Below, piece after piece: positions 10,963 to 24,900 of a stretch of DNA of 64,000 nt. The stretch is from positions 28,724,222 through 28,788,221 of the forward strand of contig CM074195.1 of NCBI GenBank assembly GCA_037179385.1, given 5' to 3'. Under the pieces are notes generated by a model that did no database searches, had not been told where the DNA came from, and saw only the letters and a program-made list of their open reading frames with translations. The stretch's first letter is position 1; each line of letters begins with the position of its first letter. Both the position numbers and the translations under genes were made by a program. The stretch comes from Holothuria scabra. Taxonomy: Eukaryota > Echinodermata > Holothuroidea > Aspidochirotida > Holothuriidae.

Positions 10963-13900
10963 AATCTAAGCCTACACTTACAGTAACATAGATACAAACA
11001 CATGACCAACATATATGCCTACTTTATAACACAATAGATCATAGGATAGTGAAAACTCATTACAACATTCATGATTTCTCCGTTTTACTTTATTACGATT
11101 GAGATTTTCTTCGCGGCGTAACAAACCATTACACAATTTCACAAAGCACATTAACTCAATTCGGTTTAGCTGGACATGGATATCGCACGCATCGTACCCA
11201 ACATATGCTAACACGTAGCCTATAGGTTTGCATGGCTAAACATTACCATGAGACAATCTACATGAATGGCACAAATGAGCGTGCTCTCGTCTCGTAATGT
11301 GGACCTGTTAACCAACGCGACTGCTAGCATGCTATGTTTGCCCGTACATATCAATTGAACATCGAAATGTGTACATCCCTTTCCACCGCACTATCTGAAG
11401 TATTTCGCAATTCAGTATACTGGCTGTCTTTTCCGTCTATTTCCGAATATATGAAGCTGTTTGTCTCTCTACAGAAATTTTATATGCACAGTGCACAGAC
11501 AAATGCCAGCTGTTGGTGCGTATCAACAATTGGCTCATCCCATTCTAACATAGGGTCACGTACCTGGCGGGAAATGGAATGAACTTGGCAAGACGCCAAC
11601 AGATAACAGATGTGGATGCAATGATACGTATGCAGTAAGAATGCCACGCAACGATGTATGCCAAGCACGGGATTGTGAATCATCACGAACCTATGCAGAT
11701 TGCAAATATCCTTGAGTGCTACCATTATGTAGGCATACTAAGATCAACTGTCGCATGCAGTACAGTAGGGCTGTGTCTAGTTTACACAAATGTTGCGGTT
11801 TTCCGTTGAAGCTTGTATATATTGTTATGAAATGACTGGTGTATGAATTCACGTTAACGCGCCAATTGGCATCCCGCTTAATGCAGAAGTAGCTAGCTCA
11901 CGTTGGAACTTATTACGGTATCTCGATTTTCTGCACGGAGCGTATCAAGATGGCATATAGGCTATATTGCTATATCCATATTTTAATTGTATCAGACATT
12001 GTAATTAGAACAGACACAGTGGTATTTTTAGTTCTAATGACCAAAATAGACGTTCCCTATTTCCTTCACATGCTGAAATTCGTTGCGATGGATCGGACAA
12101 GCTTTTTTAAAATTGCATGTAGGTCTACAGGCCATATGGTGTTTACCCCTACCACACTGATGTAAGTTTGATGGATAACTAGAATGTCAGGTCCAAAACT
12201 TGTGTCATATGCATAAGCTATACCACTCTTATGCCAACGTCTTACCGCCTGGACAATTGGAGTAGACCTATAACCACTGAGACGAGCTGCTACAGGAGAC
12301 AAGGGGAATAATTGTCTTCCACTATTAGGCCTCCTCCCTGTGGGCTGGGGATTGTAGAAAAGGGCATATGTCCACGATATTTTCTGACGTCGTTATTGTA
12401 CGTGAAATCAAAAGTTTATCAGTATTCTGCTCAAACCCTTCACAGATGTCCAGCTTGGACTTTTAAAAGTAGCCTAGTAATTAATCAGGTTGACCGTTTC
12501 TATTAATACGCCGACCGTAAAAGTCAATTGCGTCGCCAGAGGCAATCACTCTTTGAAATATTGTAAGAAATGTTTCTAACATCGCCACCGACATATTCAA
12601 GGTTGTCATTGCGGAATTGTAGCTGGTAGATCACACCACCACGTATTGCAATTCGCACATATGGCAATGTCCAACCAACAATTTGGTTCACAATAGTCAA
12701 CTGTATGGCAAGAATACGTACTACACCAATACACATCTGTGTACACGTCTTGGCGATACGTTCCCACTAGAACTTTACTTCGGACCTAAGAACAATATAC
12801 ATGCAAGAACAATATATATGCTTGCGGTTTCACCTTGTATCGGACGTGGACGTTGTTAGTGTTCGGGTCAGATTAAGGTGAAGGCAACCGTTCTAAGAAA
12901 AAAGTGTTAACCATGAAACCGCACAATCCATAAAGAGGATAAATCTCATGAAGAAAAAGAAAAGGGGCTGTAGTGTGTACACGAAAAGATCAAATATGTG
13001 TTTGTTCTCAAATATTTGGTCCAACACTGACTGCTTACTATACCAAACTATAAACTGCATAGGCATGTAGGCTTCATGTTCTAATGAAATCACACACCAT
13101 TTTCCGGATGAATTAACCTTCTTTTACGGGGGCAGGGGTTTGCTACTCGAGACAACCGAGGAGGGTACAGTCAGTGAAATATGTTGACTATCCATCACAG
13201 ATAAGCTGGTATAAGCGTGGAAAGGGGTAGTAAAGCTACCAGTGTGCATTAATCCTGCATAAAATTGGTAGTGAAGTAAGCGTAGTGGACAAGTGTGACA
13301 AAGTATGCAGGCAGGGGAGGCACCGTAGGACACCCCCTAGTATGCGTGTGTGTGACATGTGTGCATAGTGGCACAAGTCACTCTGCCGCAGCTGAGTATA
13401 TGGGGAGTCACAGTAAGTTGTGGCCCCTAGTACACACTCCATGCATGGAGGCCAAATGATCTTTGCATGCCTATCAGGCTGTCCCTCTAGAACGTCAAAG
13501 ATTGAAATAGTTACATTTTAAAGTCCTTTGCTGGCTGGATTTTTTTTTTTATTTTTATTTTAGCCCAGGTTGCATGAATTCACTCCCCTTTTTGGGATCT
13601 CATGCATAGCCTATCCTTGCCAGCAGCAGTCTAATTTATGCAAGAAGCCAAATGTTTACTTTTCCAATTATCATTGTTAAAGTGGGATTACAAACCGACC
13701 GAGTGGCTTTCGCCACTTCTTTAGAATGAAGCGGATTAACTTAAAGGGAAATCTGACTGCGTTTGTTTTACAATGAAATGTCATCCTTCAAAACCAATAT
13801 TTATTGGCAAATAGTGATAAATAACTACAAATAAGGCAGTATGGTAGCCTTCTTTTCAAGAAATAAGTTGCCCTCAGATAGAAATTCAGTTTTTTGTTGC

Positions 13901-14137
13901 TCAAGAATAATTTGTTCACCTAAACTTTCAACATTTGAAAAGATCCAACTTCCATAATTCTTCTTGTGCATAATATTTTAGGGAGATGAAACCAGCGGCT
14001 ATTGCTGGGGTTTATTGTTGAGACCAAATGATTTGGAAATGACTAGAGCTATTTACTTTTAATGTTATGTTGGGGCATTTTAAACGAAATATTTCCCTTT
14101 AAGGGGAGATGCGGTCACACCAACTTGAGAAGAAGAG
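10963..14137. other. Unassigned sequence, possibly transposon relic
   Basis: Minus-strand frames at 11480-11725, 12066-12302 and 12524-12736 look like pieces of one decayed coding region read in the same direction. I cannot match them to a family. No repeat ends are seen. Confidence 0.35.
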
Positions 14138-14144
14138 AAGCCAA

Positions 14145-14425
14145 TATGGACGTCCGCAGGCATTGGCAAGGGGGCACTTGCCCCCATCCCGGCGGAAAAT
14201 AAAAAAAATGAAAAAAAAAACGTATGAAAATCAAAGAAAAACGAACAAAACGCGATTTCCAAGTTTCTATGCGAAAAAAGACTTTAGAAAATTCCATCTT
14301 CAGCGATCTGGGAGGCATTTCGGGCCGAAATTTTCGCACGCTCTGTGTCAATTCATGGTGACTCGGAGGTTTTTCCCCCTTCCCCAAAATTTTGCCGCCC
14401 TGATTTTTTCTGCGGACGCCCATGA
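14145..14425. mobile_element. 281-bp MITE with TGGACGTCCGCAG ends
   Basis: The left TATGGACGTCCGCAG and right CTGCGGACGCCCATGA ends are inverted repeats. AAGCCAA lies at both flanks (14138-14144 and 14426-14432), a 7-bp duplication. Overlapping open frames of 113 and 133 codons on opposite strands are chance frames through this element. An interior CGAAATTTTCGCACGCTC phrase resembles motifs in neighbouring hAT-like elements. Confidence 0.7.
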
Positions 14426-14436
14426 AAGCCAACACT

Positions 14437-14582
14437 ATTCTGTTCCATAATTGGCTCTCTAAAGTCACGTCACAGTATTTTCTCATCAAATTTGAAATTC
14501 GCCAGGTGTTACCCACTGGCAGTGCTTGGTTTACCTTGAATGTGCAAAGATACTTTGAAGAGAATTAGGCTAAGGAAAAATG
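14437..14582 (+). repeat. GATTGGCT/CATGTGACAAT repeat, copy 1
   Basis: TAATTGGCTCTCTAAAGTCA, CTCATCAAATTTGAAATTCG and GCTTGGTTTACCTTGAATGT match the copies at 19838 and 46545 in order. No boundary repeats were found. Confidence 0.6.
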
Positions 14583-17500
14583 CGAGATTTCGCTGTAGGA
14601 AACTTCCGATTAAAGAGTAGCAATATGCCAAAGAGCAACTACAAAGCCACTTCTATGCTTAAGCATTTCATGTGCTTCTGGTCCAACTGCCCAATATAGG
14701 TCACATATAGGCCTGAATTGTTTTGCACTACGGTATAAAATGTGTAAACCGTTGCGTGTAGTTTATTACTATTCTGTAGTGCACTAAACTTCGCTCAGTG
14801 TTAGCCTTCCGCTAGGCTATTTCGAAATACATGACTAGACACAAATTGTAACTTTACAGGCCTCCAAAATCGACAGAAAGAAATCAAGTGGGAGTTGTCG
14901 CGTAATATTATCATTAGATCGAATGATATTGGCCACGTATTGCAAAATACGTACCATCTGCTTCTATTACACAATTTGTTGTAATGACTCATACCTTGTC
15001 GAGACTGTCCCTATCGCTGCACATGCTTCATTCGCGTGATAGGGCAAAGGTGAGTCTATCCGGTCACAAGCCTGTTCTGAGACTGCGCAGAGCACATCAC
15101 ATATGGAATCAGTTAGAACAAAGAACACTGGCGAAGGAAACGAAGTACTGAGAATAACTACTGCATTTGCTGCTAAAATTTCTGGATTATTTACTGTAGA
15201 TTTGGTTCGAATCGTAACTGGATTGAATATTTAGTGGAATAGAGTATATTTTAGTAGATCGTGGGGATCTAGTCTGTAGAAAACATCCAAATCTTGTAGA
15301 ATTAGCATACAAACTTGATTTCACACAGAAAATGCCCATATCACCCTACTTGCGTGGATACCGTATCACGGATTATCGTGGATTTACCCTTTCTATAACT
15401 CCAAAGCTAGCAATTTCTACCCTTTCATTGGGGTGTAAGAAAGCGATTTTCTTCCGTGAAGGTTTAAAGGAAGAATCTACGCGCAACTTCGTGGAAATTT
15501 ACTGGAATTAACAGGGTGTGTACCCCATCTCTATCCACGTACATTGTATATCCGAAACAGTGTAAGTGCCATATAAAAGCACTGCGTGATTGCCTGCTTT
15601 CTTTAATCATATCATCTCTGGTTAAAACTTTCTAGAATTTTGAATAGGTAACTTATTCCGAAAAGCTCTTGATATTATCAAATACATCAAAATGGCATGT
15701 TTTCATTTCTAGGTAGGTTTTGTGGTGCTCAAAGTGGGGTAAGGTAGCTCTAGGCTCTGTGTAAAAATTTATTGTATGTGGCTTGTGATCTAATGCAAGT
15801 AATCATCGCCATTTTGTTTTGGAAAAAGGCCAAGCGAGGGCGGGATACTAGTAACTATCAGGCGGTCGTTCTGTCGTATACATAATTACGAACAGAAACT
15901 TAGGTATGCTGATTGAGAGTGTTTGCGGACACACCCTGCCTTGGAAAAAACCTTTATCGCGCTTTAGTTGAATAATACAGAAAGGAGTAGTGAATAGGCT
16001 TTTGAAAACTTGAACTAGGAAGCTTTCATTCTGAATTGTTAAGCGCTGTATAAATCGCCATAGTATGGGAAGAGCTGTTTGGGGTAGGCCTATATTTAAA
16101 ATGAGTTTTGTTGTTTGGTAAAGGGAGATAACAGATGTAGGCTACGAGGAAAATGAAATACTTTGTTACATAGGTGTCATACAAGTTAACAACCCAAGAA
16201 GATTCAAGTGAAAATGTTGTTTCGTAAATTCTAATAATTTTAGTTGCATCGATAGAGAATATGCGACTGTTGTGAAATTAGCCAAGAATATACCTTGGCT
16301 AAACTAATTGATTTTTGAAATTTGAGTCTGCATTCGAAGGTAGTCGAGTTTATAATAACGACCGTGGAAAACTGATAGAGTAGATTTCTGCCCGTTTTTT
16401 CTCTCTCAGAATAGTCCATAATTTCGCATTATTTTGCGTTACTATAATATAGGCGAACATCGCACTGCTATCATCATTTTCTGCCCTCATTAAGTCATTT
16501 GATTTATATTTAGTGGTATTTCTTACTTGTCGACCCTGATTTCTACATGAGTTTTTGTTGTTTTTCATTTGATAACATCCCTACATAGGTTAAAGTGCCC
16601 AACTGTACATTTTAATGTAATTTACGCTTTCCCCTTTATTTTATTTTATTGTTTTTTTTTTTTAATTTATTTATTTATTTTAATAATTGAGATCTAAGCG
16701 TAAAAAGGTCTCCATTCATAACTTTTTTCTTGAAATGCGTCCGAAGATTGACATAGTTGGTCAGGAGTTATCATTTTTGAGGTCTGAAATATTTTCTCTC
16801 GATTGTTTATTTCACAACAATCTTTTCGGTAAGACCCAAAATATTACGGAGTAAATTAAAAAAAATTTAAGCGATGTTTTTGGTTCCAAAGTACGATTGA
16901 AATGATTTTCAAGGTTTTTACAAGAACCCACTCCAGCTGGTAAGTGGTATACGGTAGTCTACTGGTATTTCAAATTGAGGAATGCTGTTCGGTAACGTAC
17001 GGGTATACTGTCTCTTTCGGTATTACCCCGCGCAACCGGGACTCTGCACGACACAGTCCCCTAAAACCTTTTCCTGGAGTAAAAGGAAACACTGCCTGCT
17101 ACTTGGATAGTACCATGTAATCTGACTATTCTAAGAGATTAAATATTAATTTTAACGGTATTTATGTTGGGATCCAAGCTTGGTATAAAACCTTGGGGTG
17201 CCCCAAAATCATAAAGGCTTAGGTGCAGTACTTTCCGCCAGAAAACTAATGATCCATTTAGTTTATATTTTGAAGTTTTCTGAAATTTGACGTTACAGTT
17301 TGACCCTTAATGCTACATATTCTTGTCATTTTGTTCCGTCTTCTCATTTTTCTTTTTCTTATTTTTTCTTTGTTCGTTATTTCTTTTCTATATTTTTACT
17401 TTATTTAATCTCATCGTGCATCAATTTACTACTTTCATCTTTCTTTACCTTCCATTATTTTTAAATGTTTTATTTATTTAGCTTCCTTAATCTTATAGGA

Positions 17501-18314
17501 TTGAGTATTCCGAAACGACCCTTTAGGTTGGCCAGTTTCCATGGCCGTGCGAAACTCTCTCGGAAGGGGGGCGGTAACTGTTTGCCCGACTGAGGCACCG
17601 AAGTCTCCTTGAGCAATGTTTGGCCAATTGGGGGAGCTGAGTTCCCCCCCCCCCTTCCCTACCCGTCTCATGCGGCCATGCCCGTTTTGATTAAAAAAAA
17701 AAAACAGCTGCTCTTACATCTTGACATTTATAGGGCGGGCCTAAATGAGTTTGGCAAATCGACGGCTTGCGCGTGCGCACATTCTGCGCACATTCTCCAT
17801 TATCAGAGTGTTGGGTATCCTTGAGAAATTTGCCGAATCATTGTTTCTAAATCCGTCTCTCTTGAAAGGTTTTTTATTATTATATTTTTTTTTTTGTTTT
17901 TTATTTTTTTTGTTTTTTCAAGTGGTTTCATGTCCTGCAGACTGCACAAGTGTATGCGTTTAGCTTTTTGGTACAAAAATTTGTTAATCATAACCTGCCA
18001 TATTGGTGGAATGGGGAATAATATCAGAACGTATATGTGCTGCGTTCGATTTGTTCATCCTGTATGTATTGCACAATTCTACGCTGCCCTACGGGTTTTC
18101 GAAACCGCTTACTCTGCAGTTAATATCCGTTTATGACGTGGTTGACTATAGGTTACCATTTGCATTGCATTTCCTTGTTTTATTGCAAAAGGATCGAAAA
18201 CATTAAAAGTGATCATAAAACACCACAAGCCAACCCATGTAAAATTAATGCATACCATACAGCTGATATAGAAATAGACAGGGTCACCAGAATGCTTTCC
18301 GTTAGGCTGCATGT
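14583..18314. other. Unassigned intergenic sequence
   Basis: AT-rich with homopolymer tracts (16640-16680, 17642, 17690, 17880-17920). There is no convincing exon or repeat boundary. A small hairpin lies at about 16282-16302 (AGCCAAG/CTTGGCT). Confidence 0.5.
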
Positions 18315-18410
18315 GGTAGATGTAGAATGGGGCGGGTGGGGGTGGGTGGGATGGGGTAGCTGATTTGGATGGGTGGGGTAGATGAAGAATGGGGCCGGGT
18401 GGGGGTGGGA
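18315..18410 (+). repeat. G-rich tandem repeat, G-quadruplex-prone
   Basis: Two units beginning GGTAGATG(T/A)AGAATGGGG each continue with several G-runs (GGGTGGGGGTGGG). The many runs of three to five G on one strand could form quadruplexes. Confidence 0.75.
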
Positions 18411-19837
18411 GCGATGCCCTTCAGTCATAATTATGCGGTACGTTGTGACTGTTTTCATGTTCGCTAATCAATTATTATGGAAAGGGTAAACTAAAAATAT
18501 ATTGTTCCAAAAAAAAAATATTGAAAGTATTGTTTAGTTTTGGGAACTTTGTTTTAGGTTGCTTTGAAAATCTTCGAAAATAAAAAAAAACAGGGTCAGC
18601 TCGTCAAAATTTGCCTGCTTAGCATAGTGTAATATACCCTCATAGATTTTTATTGCTCTGCCTGGTTGATAAAACATACGGGCTCTGGTGGGCATAGTAC
18701 ATAGAGCTGAACTACTTGAGTATGCTAGCCATCCGAAGTGTTAAAATTTTACATCACAGTGCCTTTAGAAGACACAACTATTAAACATGGCTTTTATTTT
18801 CGTTATCAAACGTTGGGCTATATCTGCAAAATATATTTAAAGCGGTCTAATGGTTAGCCTATAAGTGGTTAGTCTAATAGTTAACCCCAAAGGCTAACGA
18901 TTAACTTGTTTCACTTTAAAATATTTACTCAACGACATTGTCTTAAAAATAAATGAAAGAAAAAACACATTTATAATTAACCTGTATGATGTTAAATTAA
19001 CAGGATGTTAGAATTACACAAAACATACGAACACATACTCTGAGCAAACTTGTTCAGTTATCGACGTTTTTCCCTGTATTGATTAACATTGCATGTCGTA
19101 GTTATCACGATCACAATATAGTGTATGTATATGAGGTACCGAGAGTACACTTAAACGTGAGTTTTATGTAATCTAATTATATACTTTCCACATAGTCTTG
19201 TCATGCCTGTCGTTTTGAAGATCACAACCGTTCGTCTTGTTTCGAAACAGCAATCTGAGTTTGTTTTTAAATTTTATTTACGACTATAAATCTTGTTAAA
19301 TCCAAACCCCGGCTCCATAAAAAAAGCCATGATACGGTATTTTTCGCATGAAATCACGCACGATGATTTCGGGCCTTTTAAATTGACATAATTCCAACTA
19401 AAATTATTCTAAATAAGCTCTTTAACGTCATGATTATTTAAAGTGTTGTGGAGGTTGTCTAGTCGTGAAGTTGTGGGGAATTTTTTTCCATCGACAAATA
19501 TTCAGAAATTTTCATTCGACAGTAACTAAACACAAAACTAAAGTTTCTTCAAATGACAAATATGCTGAAAGACCTACACAATTTTTCTATATTCTGGCAA
19601 ATATCTGGAAGGGAAAACGAGCTGGTTGACCAAGAGGATAAAATTCTCTGTCAAAATCTCTTTACCCGTAAAAGTCTGGTTTGAATAAGCGCATTTGTTT
19701 CAGTTCCACACAAGGGGGCAGTTCCACGCGACTGATTTCTCACTGGAGCAGTGAGTATGGAGACGTATTTTAGCCTAATTTTCAATTCACACCCCCTTTA
19801 TATACTATAGTCGAATTGAGTGATATAAAGGGCAAGA
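18411..19837. other. Unassigned AT-rich intergenic sequence
   Basis: No open frame of note and no repeat shared with the rest of the window were seen. Confidence 0.5.
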
Positions 19838-20040
19838 GCAGCAACTTGAAGTAGTGTAGTGAGACTGTACAGTTTTTTGATTGGTTCTTGAGAGTCATGT
19901 GACAATATTTTTCTCCTCAAATGTAAACTTTACTAGGAGTAATTGCTTGGTTAACAGGTTAACCTATGCAATATTGAAATACTAAAATATCATTGAAGGT
20001 ACTCTGAAGGAGTTGAAGGAGGAGGAAAGTTGTAAGAATT
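19838..20040 (+). repeat. GATTGGCT/CATGTGACAAT repeat, copy 2
   Basis: GATTGGTTCTTGAGAGTCAT, GTGACAATATTTTTCTCCTC and GCTTGGTTAACAG match the other two copies. Non-coding. Confidence 0.6.
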
Positions 20041-20189
20041 GACTTCTGTTTCAAAACAAGCTGCTTGGAGCGACTTTTTGCCCTTTAAAGTGTGCCTCAA
20101 GTAAAAAAAAAAGTAAAAAATATATATTTAGCAGAATTAAAAATGATTTTGAACAGTCCAACTCCCATCATCATAGGACATTCTTGAGC

Positions 20190-20384
20190 GAGATATAGAA
20201 TGATGAAGAGTGAAACTTCGCTCGTTTCAAGGGAAATTCACTTTTTTTGGAGTGAACTTCACTCTTTTTGGAGGGAACTTCATTCCTCTTGGAGTGAATT
20301 ATCACTCTAATGGAGTGAATTTACACTTTTTCACTCGATCAAGGAGTGACTTAGTTCACTCTTTTGATTTTAGAGTGTAAAACC
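20190..20384. mobile_element. Single-arm copy of the AGTGAA palindromic MITE
   Basis: This matches only the right arm of the 40222-40630 element (GGAGTGAATTATCACTCTAA, ending TTTTGATTTTAGAGTGTA). The other arm is missing, so it is a half element or deletion derivative. A member of the four-copy repeat family follows within 80 bp. Confidence 0.75.
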
Positions 20385-20458
20385 GTCTTTATTTATTGTT
20401 TACATGAATTTCAAGTGCTTATAATTAGTGAACTTGGAGAATTTAAGATACAAACTAG

Positions 20459-20575
20459 TGTACAACCATCCATGATAGAGGAAAGCAAGGAAATCGAAAG
20501 ATTCAAAGGTAATGGACCCCAGTTATGGCCGACTGAAATCAGACCATCACTTGCTGTCCCGATTCGTGTTTACCA
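20459..20575 (+). repeat. Four-copy element with conserved frame, copy 1
   Basis: The + strand encodes GNGPQLWPTEIRPSLAVPIR in a frame open from 20364 to 20681. The other three copies keep the same frame over this segment (minus strand at 37251, 39350 and 61738). No protein family is recognised. Confidence 0.65.
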
Positions 20576-21045
20576 AAGTGTGATAGGACTCTTGTTGTTA
20601 TGGGGTGTTGAAATTTATAACGCCTGCTCAAGTCATAGGCTTATAAAAAGTTTAACCCTCAAAAGGAAACAAAGCAGGTAACCGCGTGATTTGTACAACG
20701 AGAAGGACACAAATAATTTCGTAATGGATGTAATTTTGTTTTAAGTGAATAAATGCCAACATTTAATGTCTCAACAATGGAACGAGCTATAACAATGGGG
20801 TTGTCGGAGTAAGATTCACTTTGCGTCATCTGTAATGTACATTTTTAAAATTCAAAATCTATACTCTTTAAGTTTTAGTTGTTACATCACGTTCGCTGAG
20901 ACTTTTGTTACGTGATTGCTTTTTACTTTTATCGTCATAACTGAAAGCAGGTATCAAATTTTTAAAACAAAACTCAACCCTCCGAGTTTTAGAAAAGGCT
21001 TTTTAGCCCATTGCATTCATTCCTTCAGACGAATTTTATACATTT

Positions 21046-21627
21046 TTAAAGGCATATTCTGGAGACAAAATTCGTTTACTTTAAAATAAGCAGAAAAATT
21101 GTCTCTTTCAGAAGGTGAAAACTGCATTCCAATAGCTTATAGCGTTCGGAAGATACAAATTTTTAAAGTATTGCAAATTTTTCTTGGGATTTGATGCATC
21201 ATGGGAAATCTGTGATGTCATTGTGGCACATTAATTTGACATTGCATTCAATTTATTTATAATTATGATGCCCCTGCAGGCAATATTAAGCAACATTGTT
21301 AGTTGTGCCCTACATATGGTAAAGGGTAATGCTAGATCTACAGGAAAAGATATTCAAACATTCCAAAAGTATCAAACTTCAAGGACAAACAGGATGTTCA
21401 ATTATAAAGAAAAACAAAAGGAATTTGGAGCAATGTGCCCACATTACATAACTTTCTGTGGCTTTGTTGAAAAGCAGAGGTATTTTTTAACAAAAATAAC
21501 CCATCTTTAAAGTGAGATATTTTGAGTTAGGAAAATGGTATTGTGATAGGGTTTGAAGGACATGGTGTGGAATATTTTTGTTTTTCTTACAAGACAGAGG
21601 CGAAAAGCCACCAGAACATGCCTTTAA
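21046..21627 (+). mobile_element. 582-bp TTAA-flanked MITE, copy 1
   Basis: TTAAAGGCATATTCTGG at the left is matched by CCAGAACATGCCTTTAA at the right, 17-bp inverted repeats with one mismatch, starting and ending in TTAA. About 580 bp are shared with 38247-38824. Both copies carry a short frame around CCTGCAGGCAATATTAAG/CCGCTGCAGACAATATTA, but the frames break differently, so I do not call a gene. Confidence 0.85.
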
Positions 21628-21685
21628 CTCCTCGTGAGTGATTGACCCATTTTAGAAGGCAAGTTTTCCAATACTAGGACATATC

Positions 21686-21974
21686 CAGTGCCGTCGGAAG
21701 GTATTTTCGATTGGGGGGCTGACTCGGGCTGACTATCTAAGCGGAGCGCCACCATCGGTTGGCGCGGAGCGTACAGAAAATTTTGAAAAATCCCAACCCT
21801 TCAGACAGCTGGAAATGAATTTCCTGGGCTTGTTAATAGTATCTAAGCAGTCCTTATTTTGACCTTTCGTTGTAATAAAATGCTCACTTCCCCCCCAAAA
21901 AACTATATATGTCAAAATTATTGGGGGGCTGCAGCCCCCCAGCCCCCCCCCCCCCCCCGCTTCCGACGGCCCTG
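21686..21974. mobile_element. 289-bp MITE with CAGTGCCGTCGGAAG ends
   Basis: The left CAGTGCCGTCGGAAG and right CTTCCGACGGCCCTG ends pair with few mismatches. ATATC flanks both sides (21681-21685 and 21975-21979). The interior has GCGGAGCG and AAAATTTTGAAAAA phrases and a long C-run before the right end. The ends look hAT-like, but the matching duplication is only 5 bp. Confidence 0.65.
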
Positions 21975-21979
21975 ATATC

Positions 21980-24900
21980 AGACTTCGACTCAACTTTAAT
22001 TTCTGTCATTCAATTATTTTATTTATTTTTTAATGTTATCGCATGCCATGATGGCGGTGGTATATTCTCAGATAGTTGCTTCCAACTTAAACGTGAATAA
22101 GCAGTGGGTTACAATTTTAATTTACTTTTATTTATTTATTTTTTATCTTTTTTCATTTATTTATTTATTTATTTTTTGATTTCCGTGCACCCTGTATTTT
22201 TCGTTGTGTGTTGCCATGGAGTTGTAATAATTTTTTTTTTTATAGTTCCCTGGTCTTAAGTTTGTTGGGTTGGGTTGGGCGACGTATCGATACAAGTATT
22301 TGACAACGCCCCATACAATACGAGGGTTGTTTGTTTCAAATGTATTGATATTGTCTGAATTATAAGGAAACCAGGACGAAATCAGCATCCTTCCGTCTGA
22401 AAAATAGAGAATATATACAAAACCACACACGAGTGCGCACATGTAGTTACCGCGTTTTTTTTTTTTTGTACATGTGTTGTAGAATACAAAATTTGATTGA
22501 CAAAAATATTCGAATAAAGGTTACGTTTACCACGGGATATGAATATTCATAGGATCAAGGCTTATTTGAATCAAGAGTGAAAGAGGCTGTCACACAAGAT
22601 TGCATTTCCTATTAAAAATCTTGCATTTTGTTAGTGTTTGAAAATCATGAATCAGAACGAATAACTCACTGAGGGAAATGTATACGGTGACCGACGGTTG
22701 GAACAGGGAGCTGTTGCTGGTTTATATTAGAAATTTATTGCTTTAAATATTGACAATTCAATAGGCCACCCAGGGAAAGGTTATTGATTTTTGTAGAATT
22801 AAGAGAAAAACATCGATTTTCCACGATAAAGAAATATCGGGATAAAATGCACATGTTAATTGGCATAGAGTATAAGTTGCTAGTTGCCAATTGATGGAAT
22901 GGAACGGAGCCGTAAAGTTGTATATAGGCACAATACATGCCAAACAGAGAACTAAATAACACGAAGCATATATTAATATGATGGAGGATATATATACACA
23001 CACTCCGCGAGGTGGCCTGTTTATAGTTCCCTGTATATGTTGTATTTAAGATCGTCACATGGCTGGGTGGGCTTAATTGGCAAGAAGTTTGAAATTGACA
23101 GTATATTCACTTGGAAGGAAATCAATTGATGTATGTAAAAAAACGGGATCAACAACGGCAATGAAATCAGGTTAATGCATACATTGATCGACTATAGTGG
23201 GGCAAGATTCCTCAAATTTGAATGTCAACAAAAGGTTAACAAGAACCATATGCAAATGAGTAGACCGGAAGGAGAAACATTCATCTAAACTTCGTCATGA
23301 AGCTTCTATTTGTTCCGAGTTCTAGTTATAATATTTTAATTCGAGTGCTGAAAGGGGGAGGCAAAAATGAGTTAAATACATCGCGAGTTCGAAAGGTTTT
23401 GCGGAGTTAGGTATTTTGTTTGTCATCCTGTCTTGTTAACTTAATTTTCAAGGTTACTTGTATTCAGAGTTTGACTATCTGAACAGGTCCGTGACATACC
23501 TTGTGTTGTTGCCAAGACTAGCCTTAATTTACTTTGCGCAAGCAGGACTGGAGCTGTCCAAATAACTGAAACCTGGCCTAACCTAATTTCCGTTTGCAAA
23601 ACATGTTTGTTACGATGAGTTACCGTGATGTTGATGTAAGGATGTTTTCGGTTCTTCGCTTTATCTTTTTGGCGTTCCATGCGTAGGAAATGAACAGCGG
23701 AAAGAAAAACAAGCTTTGACTGCCCATGATAGCATTGACTGTCATTGTAACACTATGACCAAAGAAATGAGCAAGAATTTTTTTCTGTCTCTCTTTCTTT
23801 TTGATGGAACGGCACCACAACAAAGTTAATAAGGCCTCCCAGCCATGAAACGAAAGCGAAATGAAATACGGTAATGGGGTAAAAATAAATGTTGTAGTAA
23901 AACAATAAAATAATGAGATGAGAAAAGAAAAAAACAAACGCTAACTTACACAACTTACTTTAATAGAAGCAACTATCACCTTTAACTAGTAAAATGAGTT
24001 CGTCCTTTGTGTTTTCTTACATCAATGAGGCGTGCCGTGTTAACACGTTACAGGTGTATTCGGGAAAGGGCTTCATGTAAGACTACCTCAAACTGATGTG
24101 AATAGACCACTGAAGAGAGATGAATAGACTGAATAGCCTAGATTGAAAAGGATTAGTGGGTGTCTATTCAGGCCAGTTTGAGGCTGGCTTACATGAAGTA
24201 TATACCAGATTTTTGAACCCAATGTGTCTTCTTATCCTTAAGAATGAAGCTGATCGCAAGTTTCCTTCTGTCTTCCGCCAAATTGACAGGCTTTGAAACG
24301 CCTTAAAACCAAGAAATAAAGCACTACTATGCTCGACTCGTGACAGTTCAACCAAACCGCTGACGGGGCGGTTCAACCTTGACGAAAATGAACAAATACA
24401 TCAATAGTTTAGAGAACTGAATAGTATGAAAATAGTTTTTGGTCAATGAGAGGACTGGTGCCGGATAATAGTCGGAAGCCTACTATTTTCTTGCGAGGGC
24501 TCTGACGGTGACATAAAAACATTGGAATGACCAGAGACTTTAGAAACTGCCTTAAATTAAAATCTGAAATGTATTTTAGTATTTTTTCACGTTTACTGGA
24601 TTTGCTTGTGCATCATAGTAGTGTTTACACGGCATGACCTATGGTACTCATTCATCATAATACGGCATCACACAGAAGATGACCCCATACAAATAAGCTG
24701 CACGAAGCTCATAGTTGTTTACGTCGTGCCCGTGTTTCTGAGTCGAAATATTTTTCATTATAATTCTTTCTTTTTAATTAATGTCCCTCCGGGAGTCAAA
24801 TTAGCTCTCGGCGCTTTTCAGCCAATGAGAGGCTCTGTCGTTGAGAACAGATAATCGAATGACCTGAAGTTGAACCCAGATTATCGGTCAAAGCAATCAG

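Noticed and set aside
14115..14516. 133-codon minus-strand open frame, the longest in the window
   Set aside because: It runs through the MITE at 14145-14425, overlaps an opposite-strand frame of 113 codons, and has a low-complexity F/K-rich stretch from homopolymers.
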